Below are positions 8,633-17,010 of a stretch of DNA of 64,000 bases, piece after piece. The DNA lies in the NCBI GenBank assembly GCA_013360405.1, contig JABWBR010000018.1:1-64000 (forward strand), given 5' to 3'. This DNA comes from Saprospiraceae bacterium (lineage in GTDB: Bacteria; Bacteroidota; Bacteroidia; Chitinophagales; Saprospiraceae). A program made the position numbers and the translations under genes. The stretch's first letter is position 1, and each line of letters begins with the position of its first letter. A model generated the notes under the pieces. That model worked only from the letters and a program-made list of their open reading frames with translations. It was not told where the DNA came from and made no database searches.

Positions 8633-8878
8633 GTTATTTATTTGTATTTTTTTATAATAAAATAAGCTGGTAAATGATTTTTTAAAGGGTTATTGTTTGT
8701 ATTTTTTACTATATGCCATGTTACAAATATTGCAAAATATAGTGCATTTAATTTTTTCGCTTACGTATATCGCTTTCAAACGCAAGCGTGACGGCATTTT
8801 AACAATATATACATGCGCATGAAAGTACCATCATAGCAGCAAGGGTTGTTATTTTTGTATAAAAAAATCGCATGGCTA

Positions 8879-8909
8879 TTGCCTTAACTGAAAAAAGGCC
8901 GTATAATTG
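8879..8909 (+). promoter_or_regulatory. Possible promoter for an intergenic RNA
   Basis: TTG at 8879-8881 is followed after 20 bases by TATAATTG (8902-8909). The latter matches TAnnTTTG in all but one base and also contains a perfect TATAAT. The spacing fits the 19-21 bases of Bacteroidota promoters. No coding frame begins downstream before the terminator at 8956. Confidence 0.4.
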
Positions 8910-8913
8910 CAAC

Positions 8914-8985
8914 ATCTTTAAAGTAGTTTTTGTGTTTATTTGTTTGGGTTAGAGGCCCTTGCCTGTTAAAGGCAAGGGTTTTTTT
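8914..8985 (+). ncRNA. Candidate small RNA ending in a strong terminator
   Basis: A predicted start near 8914 and a textbook terminator, CCCTTGCC (8956-8963) / GGCAAGGG (8971-8978) with seven T, bound a transcript of about 70 bases. It contains no start codon with a useful frame. I recognise no known RNA family in it. The alternative is that it is only the terminator of a lost gene. Support is the promoter-like and terminator signals alone. Confidence 0.3.
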
Positions 8986-9026
8986 GTGACATTGGTTTTT
9001 GTAGCCTTGCAGTCAAGTAATATAAC

Positions 9027-9068
9027 AAAAAAAGCCTTGTATCAAGAAATGGATACAAGGCTTTTTTT
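9027..9068. terminator. Bidirectional terminator, 17-bp stem
   Basis: AAAAAAAGCCTTGTATC (9027-9043) and GATACAAGGCTTTTTTT (9052-9068) pair perfectly with an 8-base loop. It terminates the DUF1573 gene on the minus strand, 30 bases after its stop codon, and would also stop transcripts coming from the left. Confidence 0.92.
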
Positions 9069-9098
9069 AATGTATAAAATGGTATAAATCAGAACGGC

Positions 9099-9560
9099 TT
9101 AGTTCTTGAACATATTGCCATCACCAGCGGGGAGGCCTGCTGGCTCAGCCGGTTTGGGTTCTACTTTACCCATAATCGTAAGTACGACTTCCTGATCGCT
9201 AACGTTGGTGGTCAGCGTAACGCGTTTGGTGAAGGAGCCCGTGCGGTTCGTGTCGTATCTTACCTTGATTTCGCCCGATTGGCCAGGCATGATAGGCTCT
9301 TGAGGATAAGTGGGCACCGTACAGCCGCAGCTTCCTTTTGCGCTTTTTATTACCAAAGGCTCCGAACCGGTATTCTTGAATTTGAAAATGCGGAACGGGT
9401 CTGCGCCTTGCTCGATGGTACCATAGTCGACGGTTTCTTTTTCAAACTCAATCTTGGCTGCGCTTTGCGGTTTAGCTTGCGTGGCCGGAGTGGTTTGTTG
9501 TGCCATAACGACAGCGCTAGCTGACAGCACTAAGATCAAAGAGAAGAAGATTCTTTTCAT
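9099..9560 (-). CDS. DUF1573 secreted protein
   Basis: 153 residues from the start chosen at 9560, where MKRIFF begins a clean signal peptide ending VVMAQ; an upstream in-frame ATG at 9584 would put nine extra residues before it. The mature part is one DUF1573 immunoglobulin-like domain. It shows the typical DYGTIEQG start, FKNTGSEPLVI, a CGC pair in KGSCGCTVP, and GQSGEIKVRYDTN. These proteins are exported and common in Bacteroidota, related in fold to MSP/ASPM-type chaperone-like domains. Role unknown. Single gene closed by a strong terminator. Confidence 0.87.
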   Translation of the reverse strand: MKRIFFSLILVLSASAVVMAQQTTPATQAKPQSAAKIEFEKETVDYGTIEQGADPFRIFKFKNTGSEPLVIKSAKGSCGCTVPTYPQEPIMPGQSGEIKVRYDTNRTGSFTKRVTLTTNVSDQEVVLTIMGKVEPKPAEPAGLPAGDGNMFKN

Positions 9561-9733
9561 CACAACTGTTTTTTGTTTTTCCATAATTATGTTACAAAAT
9601 TAGCGCAATTCAATTCAAATCAAAAGTTTTGCTAATCCGAAATAGTTAATGAGAAGTTAATGGGTTAACGCGCTTTTAACGATTGTATGACAATAGCCCC
9701 GCGCGTCGTATGGAGCTTTAAATCAAAATGTGT

Positions 9734-9741
9734 TAACTTTG
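9734..9741 (+). promoter_or_regulatory. Bacteroidota -7 box TAACTTTG
   Basis: An exact TAnnTTTG followed by C, 53 bases before the E1 fusion start codon. No clear -33 box is visible at the expected spacing. Confidence 0.5.
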
Positions 9742-9793
9742 CAGGGTATTTTTGCCGGCCTTGTCCAAATCCAAACCAAGTTAATAGCCAAAC

Positions 9794-12211
9794 ATGTTAA
9801 ATCCAGCCGTAAAACCTGATAAAAAAAATAAAGCTGCTTCGCAAGACCTTTTTGACAAAGCCACTGTACTGCGCGATTTTGAGACCTGCTGCCTTAGCAG
9901 GGAGGTGAGCCTGCTGTCGCGCAAAGAAGTGCTTACAGGTAAAGGTAAATTTGGCATTACCGGCGATGGCAAGGAGGTGCCTCAGGTAGCCCTTGCGCAT
10001 GCTTTTCGGCGCGGCGATTTCCGCTCGGGTTATTACCGCGACCAAACTTTGTTGATGGCGCTGGGCCTTTGCAAAGCAGAGGATCTTTTTGCCCAGCTTT
10101 ATGCCGACCCCGAAAACGATCCTTTTTCGGGCGGACGGCAGATGAACAGCCACTTTGCTTCGCCCCTCATTGACCAGCAGGGTAATTGGCTATCACACAC
10201 CGATAGATATAATATCAGCGCCGATATCTCCAGTACCGCCGGCCAAATGGCACGCGCACTCGGCCTGGCCCTGGCTTCCAAAAAATACCGCGAAAATGGC
10301 GCCGACCAGGGTCAACAGCAGTTTTCCGTCAACGGCAACGAGGTCGTATGCTGCACCATCGGCGATGCAAGTACCTCCGAAGGCGTGTTTTGGGAAACCA
10401 TCAATGCAGCCGGTGTGCTGCAAGTACCCCTGGCCGTAATGGTGTGGGACGACGGCTTCGGCATATCCGTGCCTATCGAATACCAAACCACAAAAGCCAG
10501 CATTTCGGAGGCGCTTGCCGGCTTCAAACGCAATGAAAAAGGACAGGGAATTGATATATACACGGCCAAAGCCTGGGATTACCCCGGACTGGTGCGCATG
10601 TACGCCGAGGCCATCGAAAAAATTCGCACCACGCATATCCCGGCCGTCTTCCATATCCAGGAGGTTACCCAGCCGCAGGGCCATTCTACGTCCGGCTCGC
10701 ACGAACGTTACAAGTCTAAGGAGCGCTTGCAATGGGAGCGCGACAAAGACTGCATTAATGTAATGGCGGAATGGATCGTCAGCATGGGAATGGCTTCGAT
10801 GGAAGAACTGGAAGCCATTCGGGATCATGCACGGAAACAGGCCAAAGACAGTCGCGATCACGCCTGGCGGGCTTTTAACCACCCCACGACACACCACTTG
10901 AAAGATTTGAAAGCTATATATGCGGAGATTCCAGGGCATATAGACGGCGTCGGCCTTTTGCAACAAGAACTCGATACGTTGCCCCACCCGCTGATCAGCG
11001 AAGTAGCCCAGAATGCCCGGCGAATGTTTTACCTTTTGCTCGAAGCCGACCACCCCGTTCGCCATCGCATCCGGCAATGGCTTCAGCAAATAGAAAACCA
11101 GGCTCATAAGCATTACCATACTCATTTGTACAGCACATCTGCCGCTTCTGCGTTGAATGTACCGGCTATCACACCGACTTTTGCCGACGACGCGCCCATG
11201 AAAAACGGCTTTGAAATTCTCAACGCCTTTTTTGACAAGATGCTGGAACGCTATCCGCAACTTTATGCTTTTGGTGAAGATGTGGGCAACATCGGCGACG
11301 TCAACCAGGGTTTTGCAGGCCTCCAGAAAAAATACGGTGAAAGCCGCATATTCGATACCGGCATCCGCGAATGGACGATAGTAGGCCAGGCTATCGGCAT
11401 GGCTATGCGCGGCCTCAGGCCCATCGCCGAAATTCAATACCTCGATTATCTGATATACGGCCTGGAGCCGCTGACCGACGACCTGGCCACCCTGCGCTAT
11501 CGCAGCAACGGCCAGCAACAGGCGCCGGCCATCATACGCACACGCGGCCACCGTCTCGAAGGCATCTGGCATGCCGGCTCGCCCATCGGGATGATTTTAA
11601 ATTCGCTTCGCGGAATGTACGTGCTTACCCCGCGCAATATGACACAGGCTGTAGGTTTTTACAATACGTTACTACAATCTGACGATCCCGCTCTGGTCAT
11701 TGAATGCCTCAACGGTTATCGCCTCAAAGAGCGAATGCCCGACAATATCGGTGAGTATACCGTGCCGCTGGGTATGCCGGAAATACTGCAAGAAGGTACC
11801 GATGTCACATTGGTTACTTACGGCTCCTGTGTCAGGATAGCCCAGGCCGGCATCGACCTGCTCGGGCGTTTGGGCATCTCTGTCGAACTCATCGACGTGC
11901 AATCCCTGCTTCCTTTTGACCTCGAGCACCGTATCGGCGCATCCCTTCAAAAAACAGGACGAATTGTGTTTATGGACGAAGACGTGCCCGGCGGCGCAAC
12001 CGCTTATATGATGCGCGAAGTGCTGGAAGTACAGGGAGGTTACCAATACCTCGACTCGGCGCCCGTCACGCTCACGGCCAAGCCGCACCGACCGCCATAC
12101 GGTTCTGATGGAGATTACTTTAGCAAACCCAATCCGGAAGACGTCTTCGAGGCCGTTTATCGCCTTGTTTACGAAGCGGAACCCGGCCGGCTTCGCCACC
12201 CGCTGCCGTAG
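9794..12211 (+). CDS. Fused 2-oxoacid dehydrogenase E1 alpha/beta subunit
   Basis: 805 residues. The alpha-type half (about 1-370) carries the thiamine diphosphate region GDASTSEGVFWETINAAG followed by MVWDDGFGIS. The beta-type half (about 465-805) contains FGEDVGNIGDVNQGF, the IAEIQYLDY segment and a C-terminal transketolase domain (VTYGSCVRIAQAG, IDVQSLLPFD). Together they form the decarboxylating E1 of a branched-chain or related 2-oxoacid dehydrogenase complex. The single-chain arrangement is usual in Bacteroidota. No E2 or E3 gene is nearby, so the complex must be assembled from distant genes. The usual NN of the TPP motif reads DD here. The stop codon is immediately followed by a palindrome. 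Confidence 0.9.
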   Translation: MLNPAVKPDKKNKAASQDLFDKATVLRDFETCCLSREVSLLSRKEVLTGKGKFGITGDGKEVPQVALAHAFRRGDFRSGYYRDQTLLMALGLCKAEDLFAQLYADPENDPFSGGRQMNSHFASPLIDQQGNWLSHTDRYNISADISSTAGQMARALGLALASKKYRENGADQGQQQFSVNGNEVVCCTIGDASTSEGVFWETINAAGVLQVPLAVMVWDDGFGISVPIEYQTTKASISEALAGFKRNEKGQGIDIYTAKAWDYPGLVRMYAEAIEKIRTTHIPAVFHIQEVTQPQGHSTSGSHERYKSKERLQWERDKDCINVMAEWIVSMGMASMEELEAIRDHARKQAKDSRDHAWRAFNHPTTHHLKDLKAIYAEIPGHIDGVGLLQQELDTLPHPLISEVAQNARRMFYLLLEADHPVRHRIRQWLQQIENQAHKHYHTHLYSTSAASALNVPAITPTFADDAPMKNGFEILNAFFDKMLERYPQLYAFGEDVGNIGDVNQGFAGLQKKYGESRIFDTGIREWTIVGQAIGMAMRGLRPIAEIQYLDYLIYGLEPLTDDLATLRYRSNGQQQAPAIIRTRGHRLEGIWHAGSPIGMILNSLRGMYVLTPRNMTQAVGFYNTLLQSDDPALVIECLNGYRLKERMPDNIGEYTVPLGMPEILQEGTDVTLVTYGSCVRIAQAGIDLLGRLGISVELIDVQSLLPFDLEHRIGASLQKTGRIVFMDEDVPGGATAYMMREVLEVQGGYQYLDSAPVTLTAKPHRPPYGSDGDYFSKPNPEDVFEAVYRLVYEAEPGRLRHPLP

Positions 12212-12240
12212 CGGTCTGACCGTTTCAATCGGTCAGACCG
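12212..12240. repeat. CGGTCTGACCG palindrome, copy 1
   Basis: CGGTCTGACCG (12212-12222) and CGGTCAGACCG (12230-12240) are perfect inverted copies with a 7-base loop. The element starts one base after the E1 stop codon. A second, longer copy lies after the FKBP gene at 12979. No T-run follows. Confidence 0.85.
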
Positions 12241-12268
12241 ATACGGCAATAATTATCTTCCTGCTTCG

Positions 12269-12301
12269 TTTGTGTGGGGTAATTCCGAATTTATACATTT
12301 G
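12269..12301 (+). promoter_or_regulatory. Promoter of the FKBP gene (TTTG-N21-TACATTTG)
   Basis: TTTG at 12269-12272 and TACATTTG at 12294-12301 are separated by 21 bases, close to the Bacteroidota -33/-7 consensus. The box ends 18 bases before the chosen start codon. Confidence 0.6.
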
Positions 12302-12319
12302 CAGCAAAAAATAAATGGC

Positions 12320-12973
12320 ATGAAAAAATGGATCCTGTTGCCTGTTTTAGCAGGCTTGTGTTATGTGGCAAACGCCCAGGCAAAATTAGATTCCCTGAGC
12401 TATAGCGCAGGCGTCATGATCGCGCAGAGTTTGAAACAGCAAGGACTCGACAGTCTCGACCTGGCCTCTTTTCAACTTGCCGTAAACGACGTGCTCAAAA
12501 ACCAGCCTCTGGCAATCAATGTGGCTACCGCTAACCAGCAAATGCAAAAGCATCGCCAATCATTCCAGTCCAGGAAATACGAAAAAGTAATTGCTGAGGG
12601 CAAGGCGTTTCTGGAAGAAAACGGCAAACGAAAGGGCGTGGTTACGCTGCCCAGCGGCCTCCAATACGAAGTGATCAACCCCGGCTCGGGCCCCAAACCC
12701 GCAGCTAAAGACAAAGTGTCGGTACACTACCACGGCACCCTCCTCGACGGCACGGTTTTTGACAGCTCCGTTGATCGCAAACAACCCGCTACCTTCGGCG
12801 TAACACAGGTAATACCCGGATGGGTAGAAGGCTTGCAACTGATGCCCGAAGGCGCTAAATGGAAGTTGTATGTTCCTTCTAATCTAGCCTACGGCGATCG
12901 CGGCGCCGGCCCTAAAATCGGCCCGTATTCCACACTGATTTTTGAAGTTGAGCTGCTTAAAATTAATCCGTAG
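12320..12973 (+). CDS. FKBP-type peptidyl-prolyl cis-trans isomerase, exported
   Basis: 217 residues from the ATG at 12320, chosen because a signal peptide (MKKWILLPVLAGLCYVANA) begins there and a promoter box lies just upstream. A helical FKBP_N dimerisation region (about 20-105; KLDSLSYSAGVMIAQSLKQQ) precedes the isomerase domain (about 110-217). That domain shows LPSGLQYEVI, VHYHGTLLDGTVFDSS, VIPGWVEGLQLMPEG and the family end YSTLIFEVELL. The layout is that of periplasmic Mip/FkpA proteins, which fold exported proteins. The gene is bracketed by two copies of the CGGTCTGACCG palindrome. Confidence 0.93.
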   Translation: MKKWILLPVLAGLCYVANAQAKLDSLSYSAGVMIAQSLKQQGLDSLDLASFQLAVNDVLKNQPLAINVATANQQMQKHRQSFQSRKYEKVIAEGKAFLEENGKRKGVVTLPSGLQYEVINPGSGPKPAAKDKVSVHYHGTLLDGTVFDSSVDRKQPATFGVTQVIPGWVEGLQLMPEGAKWKLYVPSNLAYGDRGAGPKIGPYSTLIFEVELLKINP

Positions 12974-12978
12974 CGCGT

Positions 12979-13011
12979 ACCGGTCTGACCGCTGGCAGCG
13001 GTCAGACCGGT
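12979..13011. repeat. CGGTCTGACCG palindrome, copy 2 (15-bp arms)
   Basis: ACCGGTCTGACCGCT (12979-12993) and AGCGGTCAGACCGGT (12997-13011) pair perfectly around a 3-base loop. It starts five bases after the FKBP stop codon and ends six bases before the stop of the convergent hypothetical gene. The core is identical to the copy at 12212, while the outer bases and loop differ. It would act as a hairpin for both transcripts. Confidence 0.88.
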
Positions 13012-13016
13012 AGAAC

Positions 13017-13310
13017 TCAGAACGCCAGTTCCGCTCTCATTCGCTCCAATTCCTGGTTTATTTCTGCTTTAAGGCGCGATTTTTCCCATTCGATTTCACG
13101 GCGAACGGCTTCCAGGTCGGCTGGGTGAAATACGTCAATGCTGGAAATGTGTGGTGGCGCCGGCGGCGCTGGTGGCGGAATGAGCAGGTGCGTACTTCGC
13201 AGTCGCTCTAGTTCTTGATATTGGCGGTAGTTGTGGACAGCGCTGATGCTTAACAGCAGGCTCAATGCCGTGATAATACCCACGGCGATTCGAAGATTTT
13301 TGTACAACAT
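13017..13310 (-). CDS. Small membrane-anchored protein, unknown
   Basis: 97 residues. One N-terminal membrane segment (about 8-25, IAVGIITALSLLLSISAV) is followed by a charged stretch, a proline-rich linker (IPPPAPPAPP) and a C-terminal helix with coiled-coil character (RREIEWEKSRLKAEINQELE). This suggests a periplasmic rod or partner-binding helix on a membrane anchor. I recognise no family. It is divergent from trmD and convergent with the FKBP gene, with a palindrome between the two stops. Confidence 0.6.
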   Translation of the reverse strand: MLYKNLRIAVGIITALSLLLSISAVHNYRQYQELERLRSTHLLIPPPAPPAPPHISSIDVFHPADLEAVRREIEWEKSRLKAEINQELERMRAELAF

Positions 13311-13403
13311 GTCGGATGATTTAAAATGGGTGATGCTAAATGCGATTGCAAATTAAGTTATTTAGTTGCGCGACGCAAGTAATTTAATCCATCTTAAGCT
13401 TGC

Positions 13404-13435
13404 TTTAACAAGTGTGCGGATAAAACGTAACTTTG
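13404..13435 (+). promoter_or_regulatory. trmD promoter (TTTA-N20-TAACTTTG)
   Basis: TAACTTTG at 13428-13435, followed by C, is an exact -7 box; TTTA at 13404-13407 is one mismatch from the -33 TTTG at a 20-base spacing. The box ends 16 bases before the trmD start codon. Confidence 0.55.
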
Positions 13436-13451
13436 CGGCATAATAGCCGAT

Positions 13452-14150
13452 ATGAGAATAGATATTTTGTCCGTATTGCCCGAATTGTTGCACAGCCCTT
13501 TGCAACATTCTATTATGAAACGCGCCCAGGAAAAAGGATTATTGGAGGTGTATTTGCACGATTTGCGGGAGTTTGGCCTGGGCAAACACAAACAACTCGA
13601 CGATTATCAGTTTGGCGGCGGCGCCGGCATGGTTATGATGGCCGAACCGATTGCCCATGCTATCGAAAAATTGCAGGCGCAGCGCACCTACGACGAAATT
13701 ATCTATATGACCCCTGACGGCCACCGCCTCGACCAGCCACTGGCCAACCGATTGTCGCTGAAAGGCAACCTGATGATATTGTGCGGACACTACAAAGGCA
13801 TCGACGAGCGCATCCGCGATCACTTTATTACCCTCGAAATTTCGATCGGCGACTACGTGCTGTCGGGCGGCGAATTGCCCGCTGCGGTGCTTGTAGATGC
13901 CATCGGACGCCTGTTACCCGGGGTTTTGAATGATGAGACTTCTGCGCTTTTCGATTCTTTTCAGGATAACCTGCTGGCGCCTCCAGTGTATACCCGCCCG
14001 GCGGAATTTAGGGGCTGGCAAGTACCCGATGTATTGCTTTCCGGCAATTTTTCACTCATCGAAGAATGGCGACTCGAACAGTCGCTGCGCCGTACCCGCG
14101 AAAGACGCCCGGACTTGTTGGAGGACTCGGGTGAGGGTGAGAGGGAGTGA
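13452..14150 (+). CDS. trmD: tRNA (guanine-N1)-methyltransferase TrmD
   Basis: 232 residues. It methylates G37 next to the anticodon in tRNAs reading CNN and some other codons, using S-adenosylmethionine, and so guards against frameshifting. The knotted SPOUT domain shows [34 protein letters not shown] and the signature [15 protein letters not shown]. The C-terminal tRNA-binding domain ends with [13 protein letters not shown]. The final residues DSGEGERE come from a GA-rich repeat tract and are not family sequence. Its 3' end overlaps, antiparallel, the extended 3' end of the LVIVD gene. rimM and rplS, often neighbours of trmD, are absent. Confidence 0.95.
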   Translation: MRIDILSVLPELLHSPLQHSIMKRAQEKGLLEVYLHDLREFGLGKHKQLDDYQFGGGAGMVMMAEPIAHAIEKLQAQRTYDEIIYMTPDGHRLDQPLANRLSLKGNLMILCGHYKGIDERIRDHFITLEISIGDYVLSGGELPAAVLVDAIGRLLPGVLNDETSALFDSFQDNLLAPPVYTRPAEFRGWQVPDVLLSGNFSLIEEWRLEQSLRRTRERRPDLLEDSGEGERE

Positions 14151-15690
14151 GGGAGCGAGGGAGGGAGCTTTGAATAGCCCGCAAATAATATATGCCTTGA
14201 GGGAAGGCACTTACATCAATTTGATCAGGAAATGGCGACCACCGCTGTAATAATGTGCCGGTAGCATTATACAATTCAAGTGCGGCAGGTAGTTCGGAGC
14301 CGGCAAATAATATTTTTATGAAGTCGGATGCCGGGTTGGGGGCTATTTGAAGCAAACCTGTGTTTGCGCCAGGTTCCTGAGCGCCCACGGGAATGGGTTC
14401 CAATGCTATGATAACCGTATCACTTACACCCTGGATAAGGGAAGCAGAAAAAATGACGCCCTGATAGCCCGAGGCAGCGATCTCCCATGTATAGTTGCCG
14501 GCCGGATTGCCCGCCTTGATGAGGCCTTCCAGATTGGCGAATAACGTGTCTGAAGAAGAGGATGTTGTAGCTCTTGCACCCGGCAACGGAGCCCCTGTGA
14601 CGGCATCCCGAACATATACATATTGGCGACCTGCCTGTGTGCCGTTAAAATTCCACACATACAAGCCGTCTTCCCTATTGCCGCCGATAATGCGGCCGCT
14701 GGGCAGATAAGGACAAGCCGACCACAAACCGTAAAATCCGCCGCTAGGACCGGCGTAGGTGTCGTAATAGCCGACTTCGACCGGAAATTCCGGATCGGCT
14801 ATGTCTACCACGCGCAAACCTTCGGTATTGTGAGAAACAAAAGCAAAATTGCCGAGTATATAGGGGTTATGCACCAGGCTTACCGGATTGCCGGTATACG
14901 ACGCTACCTCGTATACATTGAAGGGATCTTCTACATTAAACATACGGGCAGGAAGGCCGTCGTGCTCAGGGGCGACAAACAGGTATTTGCCGTCGGCGGT
15001 AGTTGATGCGCTGTGCGTATAGCCGTCGCTTATCGTAAACCGGCTGATGAGTTGGGGCTGGCTTTTGTCGCTGATATCTACAATATCGATCGTGCCCTGA
15101 TAAAAGGCAGCTGCATACATCAAATTGCCGCGTACATGGCAATCATGAATGTAATACCCCGGCTGGTACAAACCCGCTTCCACGGGCTGTGCAGGGTTGC
15201 TCACATCCATGATGTGGACGCCCTGGGTGGTGGATGTACCGCACACATACACATAAGGCGCTTCACTGAAGATATCGCGCTGGATGATATGTCCTAAAGT
15301 GAAAGTGGCGGTATACGTTGTAACCAGGGTAGCCGTATCGGGCAGTTGCGACAAATCGATCACCTGCATACCGTGGTCGGTTCCCGATACATCGGTGACT
15401 ACATAAGCATGATGACCCACCACCGTTATTTCGCGCCAGTTGGTAACCGGCCCGGGTATAAAAGCCAATTCTTCGATGCTGCCGGTATTTATTTTATAAA
15501 TGGCGGCGCCGGTTTTCGCACCCAGTATGGCGTATTCTGTGCCGTCGGGTGAGGCATAACCCCACGATCCCGAATATCGCACATCACCCCGGTTGTACTG
15601 AGCTACCAGGGATACGTTGAGTGATTCCTGGGCAGAGATAACGGTTTGGCAAAATACCGTCAGGAAAAACAGTAGAAAGCGGCGCATCAT
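14056..15690 (-). CDS. LVIVD-repeat secreted protein with a broken T9SS sorting domain
   Basis: 544 residues as an open frame. A signal peptide (about 1-20, ending VISAQ) is followed by a propeller-like region of LVIVD/choice-of-anchor B repeats (about 25-350), with phrases such as [20 protein letters not shown] and [21 protein letters not shown] carboxypeptidase-like regulatory segment follows (about 353-425). Then comes a T9SS type A sorting domain starting [14 protein letters not shown] and running to QGIYYLRA. The last beta-strand of that domain is missing. Instead the frame continues through a CT-rich repeat ([17 protein letters not shown]) and 95 bases antisense to trmD. It starts 1 base after ndh on the same strand. 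Whether the altered tail still sorts the protein is open. Confidence 0.8.
   Translation of the reverse strand: MMRRFLLFFLTVFCQTVISAQESLNVSLVAQYNRGDVRYSGSWGYASPDGTEYAILGAKTGAAIYKINTGSIEELAFIPGPVTNWREITVVGHHAYVVTDVSGTDHGMQVIDLSQLPDTATLVTTYTATFTLGHIIQRDIFSEAPYVYVCGTSTTQGVHIMDVSNPAQPVEAGLYQPGYYIHDCHVRGNLMYAAAFYQGTIDIVDISDKSQPQLISRFTISDGYTHSASTTADGKYLFVAPEHDGLPARMFNVEDPFNVYEVASYTGNPVSLVHNPYILGNFAFVSHNTEGLRVVDIADPEFPVEVGYYDTYAGPSGGFYGLWSACPYLPSGRIIGGNREDGLYVWNFNGTQAGRQYVYVRDAVTGAPLPGARATTSSSSDTLFANLEGLIKAGNPAGNYTWEIAASGYQGVIFSASLIQGVSDTVIIALEPIPVGAQEPGANTGLLQIAPNPASDFIKILFAGSELPAALELYNATGTLLQRWSPFPDQIDVSAFPQGIYYLRAIQSSLPRSLTPSHPHPSPPTSPGVFRGYGAATVRVAILR
14121..14168. repeat. GA-rich tract over the trmD 3' end
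   Basis: A GAGGGTGAGAGGGAGTGAGGGAG-like purine tract covers the last codons and stop of trmD on one strand and C-terminal codons of the LVIVD/T9SS protein on the other. It supplies an unusual tail to both proteins. Confidence 0.7.
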
Positions 15691-15691
15691 A

Positions 15692-16984
15692 TTAATTGTT
15701 TTTATCGGATGCGGCTTTGGGGCGGATAATCAATCGCAGCGACTGGTCGTAGGTAAGGTAATTCCATACCCAATTGAAAAAGACAAAAACCTTGTTTTTT
15801 ACGCCGAGGATTTGAAAAAGATGCACCAACAGCCAGACCAGCCAGGCAAAGGCGCCTTGAAATTGAAAACGCGGCAGGTCAACTACGGCGCGGTGGCGCC
15901 CGATAGTAGCCATCGCGCCCAGGTTTCGGTATTTGAATGGGCGCAGCGATTTTCCGGCTTTTTGGCGCAACAGATTGGCAGCCAGATTGGCCGCTTGTTG
16001 CATAGCGGCCTGTGCCAGCTGGGGGTGTCCTTTGGGGTAGGCTTCTTCTTCCATGTAGGCGATATCGCCGATGGCGTATACTTGCTCAAGTTCCTGCACC
16101 TTGTGAAAACGGTTCACGCGAATTCTGCCGGCGGGTCCTCTTGCGGCTTGGGGTAATCCTGGTAGCGGCGCGCCTGTGACGCCTGCCGCCCAGATCACTT
16201 TGCGGGCGCGCAGTGTAGTGCCGTCATTCATGCTCACCTTTTCGCCGTCGTAGTCTACTACAATGGTATTCAATTTTACATGTACTCCCAACTCCTTAAG
16301 AAAAGCCAGCGCTTTCTGGGAAGCGGCACTCGACATGCCGGTGAGCAGTTCACCCGAGCCTTGGATGAGGTGAATGTCTATTTCGCTGACATTTAGCTCC
16401 GGATAATCTTTGGGCAGGATGTATTGTTTCATCTCAGCCAGCGAACCTGCTACCTCCACGCCGGTAGGGCCGCCGCCGACAATTACGATATCGAGATAAC
16501 CCTGGCGTTCTTCTTCATCGGGACAGGTGAGGGCTTTTTCGTAATCGTCGAGGATGGCGTTGCGCAGATACAGCGCTTCCGACACCGACTTCATCGGTAT
16601 GGCCAACTGGGCCAGTTTGGCATTGCCAAAAAAGTTGGTTTCGGCGCCGGTAGCAATTACGAGTAAATCGAAGTTCACTATGCCCAGCGGGGTGATCAAG
16701 CGGCGGTTTTCGGTTTCTATGGAGCTAACTTCGGTAACGCGGATATACACGTTGGAATAATCCTGGAAGAGTTTCCGAAAAGGAAATACAATGGAACTGG
16801 GCTCGAGCCCGGCCATGGCTACCTGGTAAAACAGCGGTTGAAACTGGTGGTAGTTGTTGCGGTCAATGAGCACTACCTGGTAAGGCTTGCCCGCTAACTG
16901 CCTGGCAAGGGCCAGCCCGGCAAAACCTCCCCCCACAATGACAATACGAGGCTGGTCGGTTTCGGGCAAATTGATCTTGGTCAT
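15692..16984 (-). CDS. ndh: Type II NADH dehydrogenase (NDH-2)
   Basis: 430 residues, a membrane-associated FAD enzyme passing electrons from NADH to quinone without pumping protons. The FAD-binding Rossmann motif is VIVGGGFAGLALA (about 15-27) and the NADH-binding motif VIVGGGPTGVEVAG (about 167-180). The ATGAETNFFG and the VYAIGDIA segment near residue 305 are also typical. A C-terminal amphipathic/hydrophobic stretch (FAWLVWLLVHLFQIL) fits membrane attachment. It is the middle gene of a dnk-ndh-LVIVD run, 26 bases after the kinase gene. Confidence 0.92.
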   Translation of the reverse strand: MTKINLPETDQPRIVIVGGGFAGLALARQLAGKPYQVVLIDRNNYHQFQPLFYQVAMAGLEPSSIVFPFRKLFQDYSNVYIRVTEVSSIETENRRLITPLGIVNFDLLVIATGAETNFFGNAKLAQLAIPMKSVSEALYLRNAILDDYEKALTCPDEEERQGYLDIVIVGGGPTGVEVAGSLAEMKQYILPKDYPELNVSEIDIHLIQGSGELLTGMSSAASQKALAFLKELGVHVKLNTIVVDYDGEKVSMNDGTTLRARKVIWAAGVTGAPLPGLPQAARGPAGRIRVNRFHKVQELEQVYAIGDIAYMEEEAYPKGHPQLAQAAMQQAANLAANLLRQKAGKSLRPFKYRNLGAMATIGRHRAVVDLPRFQFQGAFAWLVWLLVHLFQILGVKNKVFVFFNWVWNYLTYDQSLRLIIRPKAASDKNN

Positions 16985-17010
16985 GATCAGGTTGTTATTT
17001 TATAAAAAAA

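Noticed and set aside
10193-11572. Long open frame antisense to the E1 fusion gene (about 459 codons)
   Set aside because: It lies wholly inside a well-supported gene, begins mid-gene and its translation has no family-like pattern.
12212-13011. Transposon with the FKBP gene as cargo between terminal inverted repeats
   Set aside because: Each flank is a self-contained hairpin, not one end of an inverted pair, no target duplication is visible and no transposase is present.
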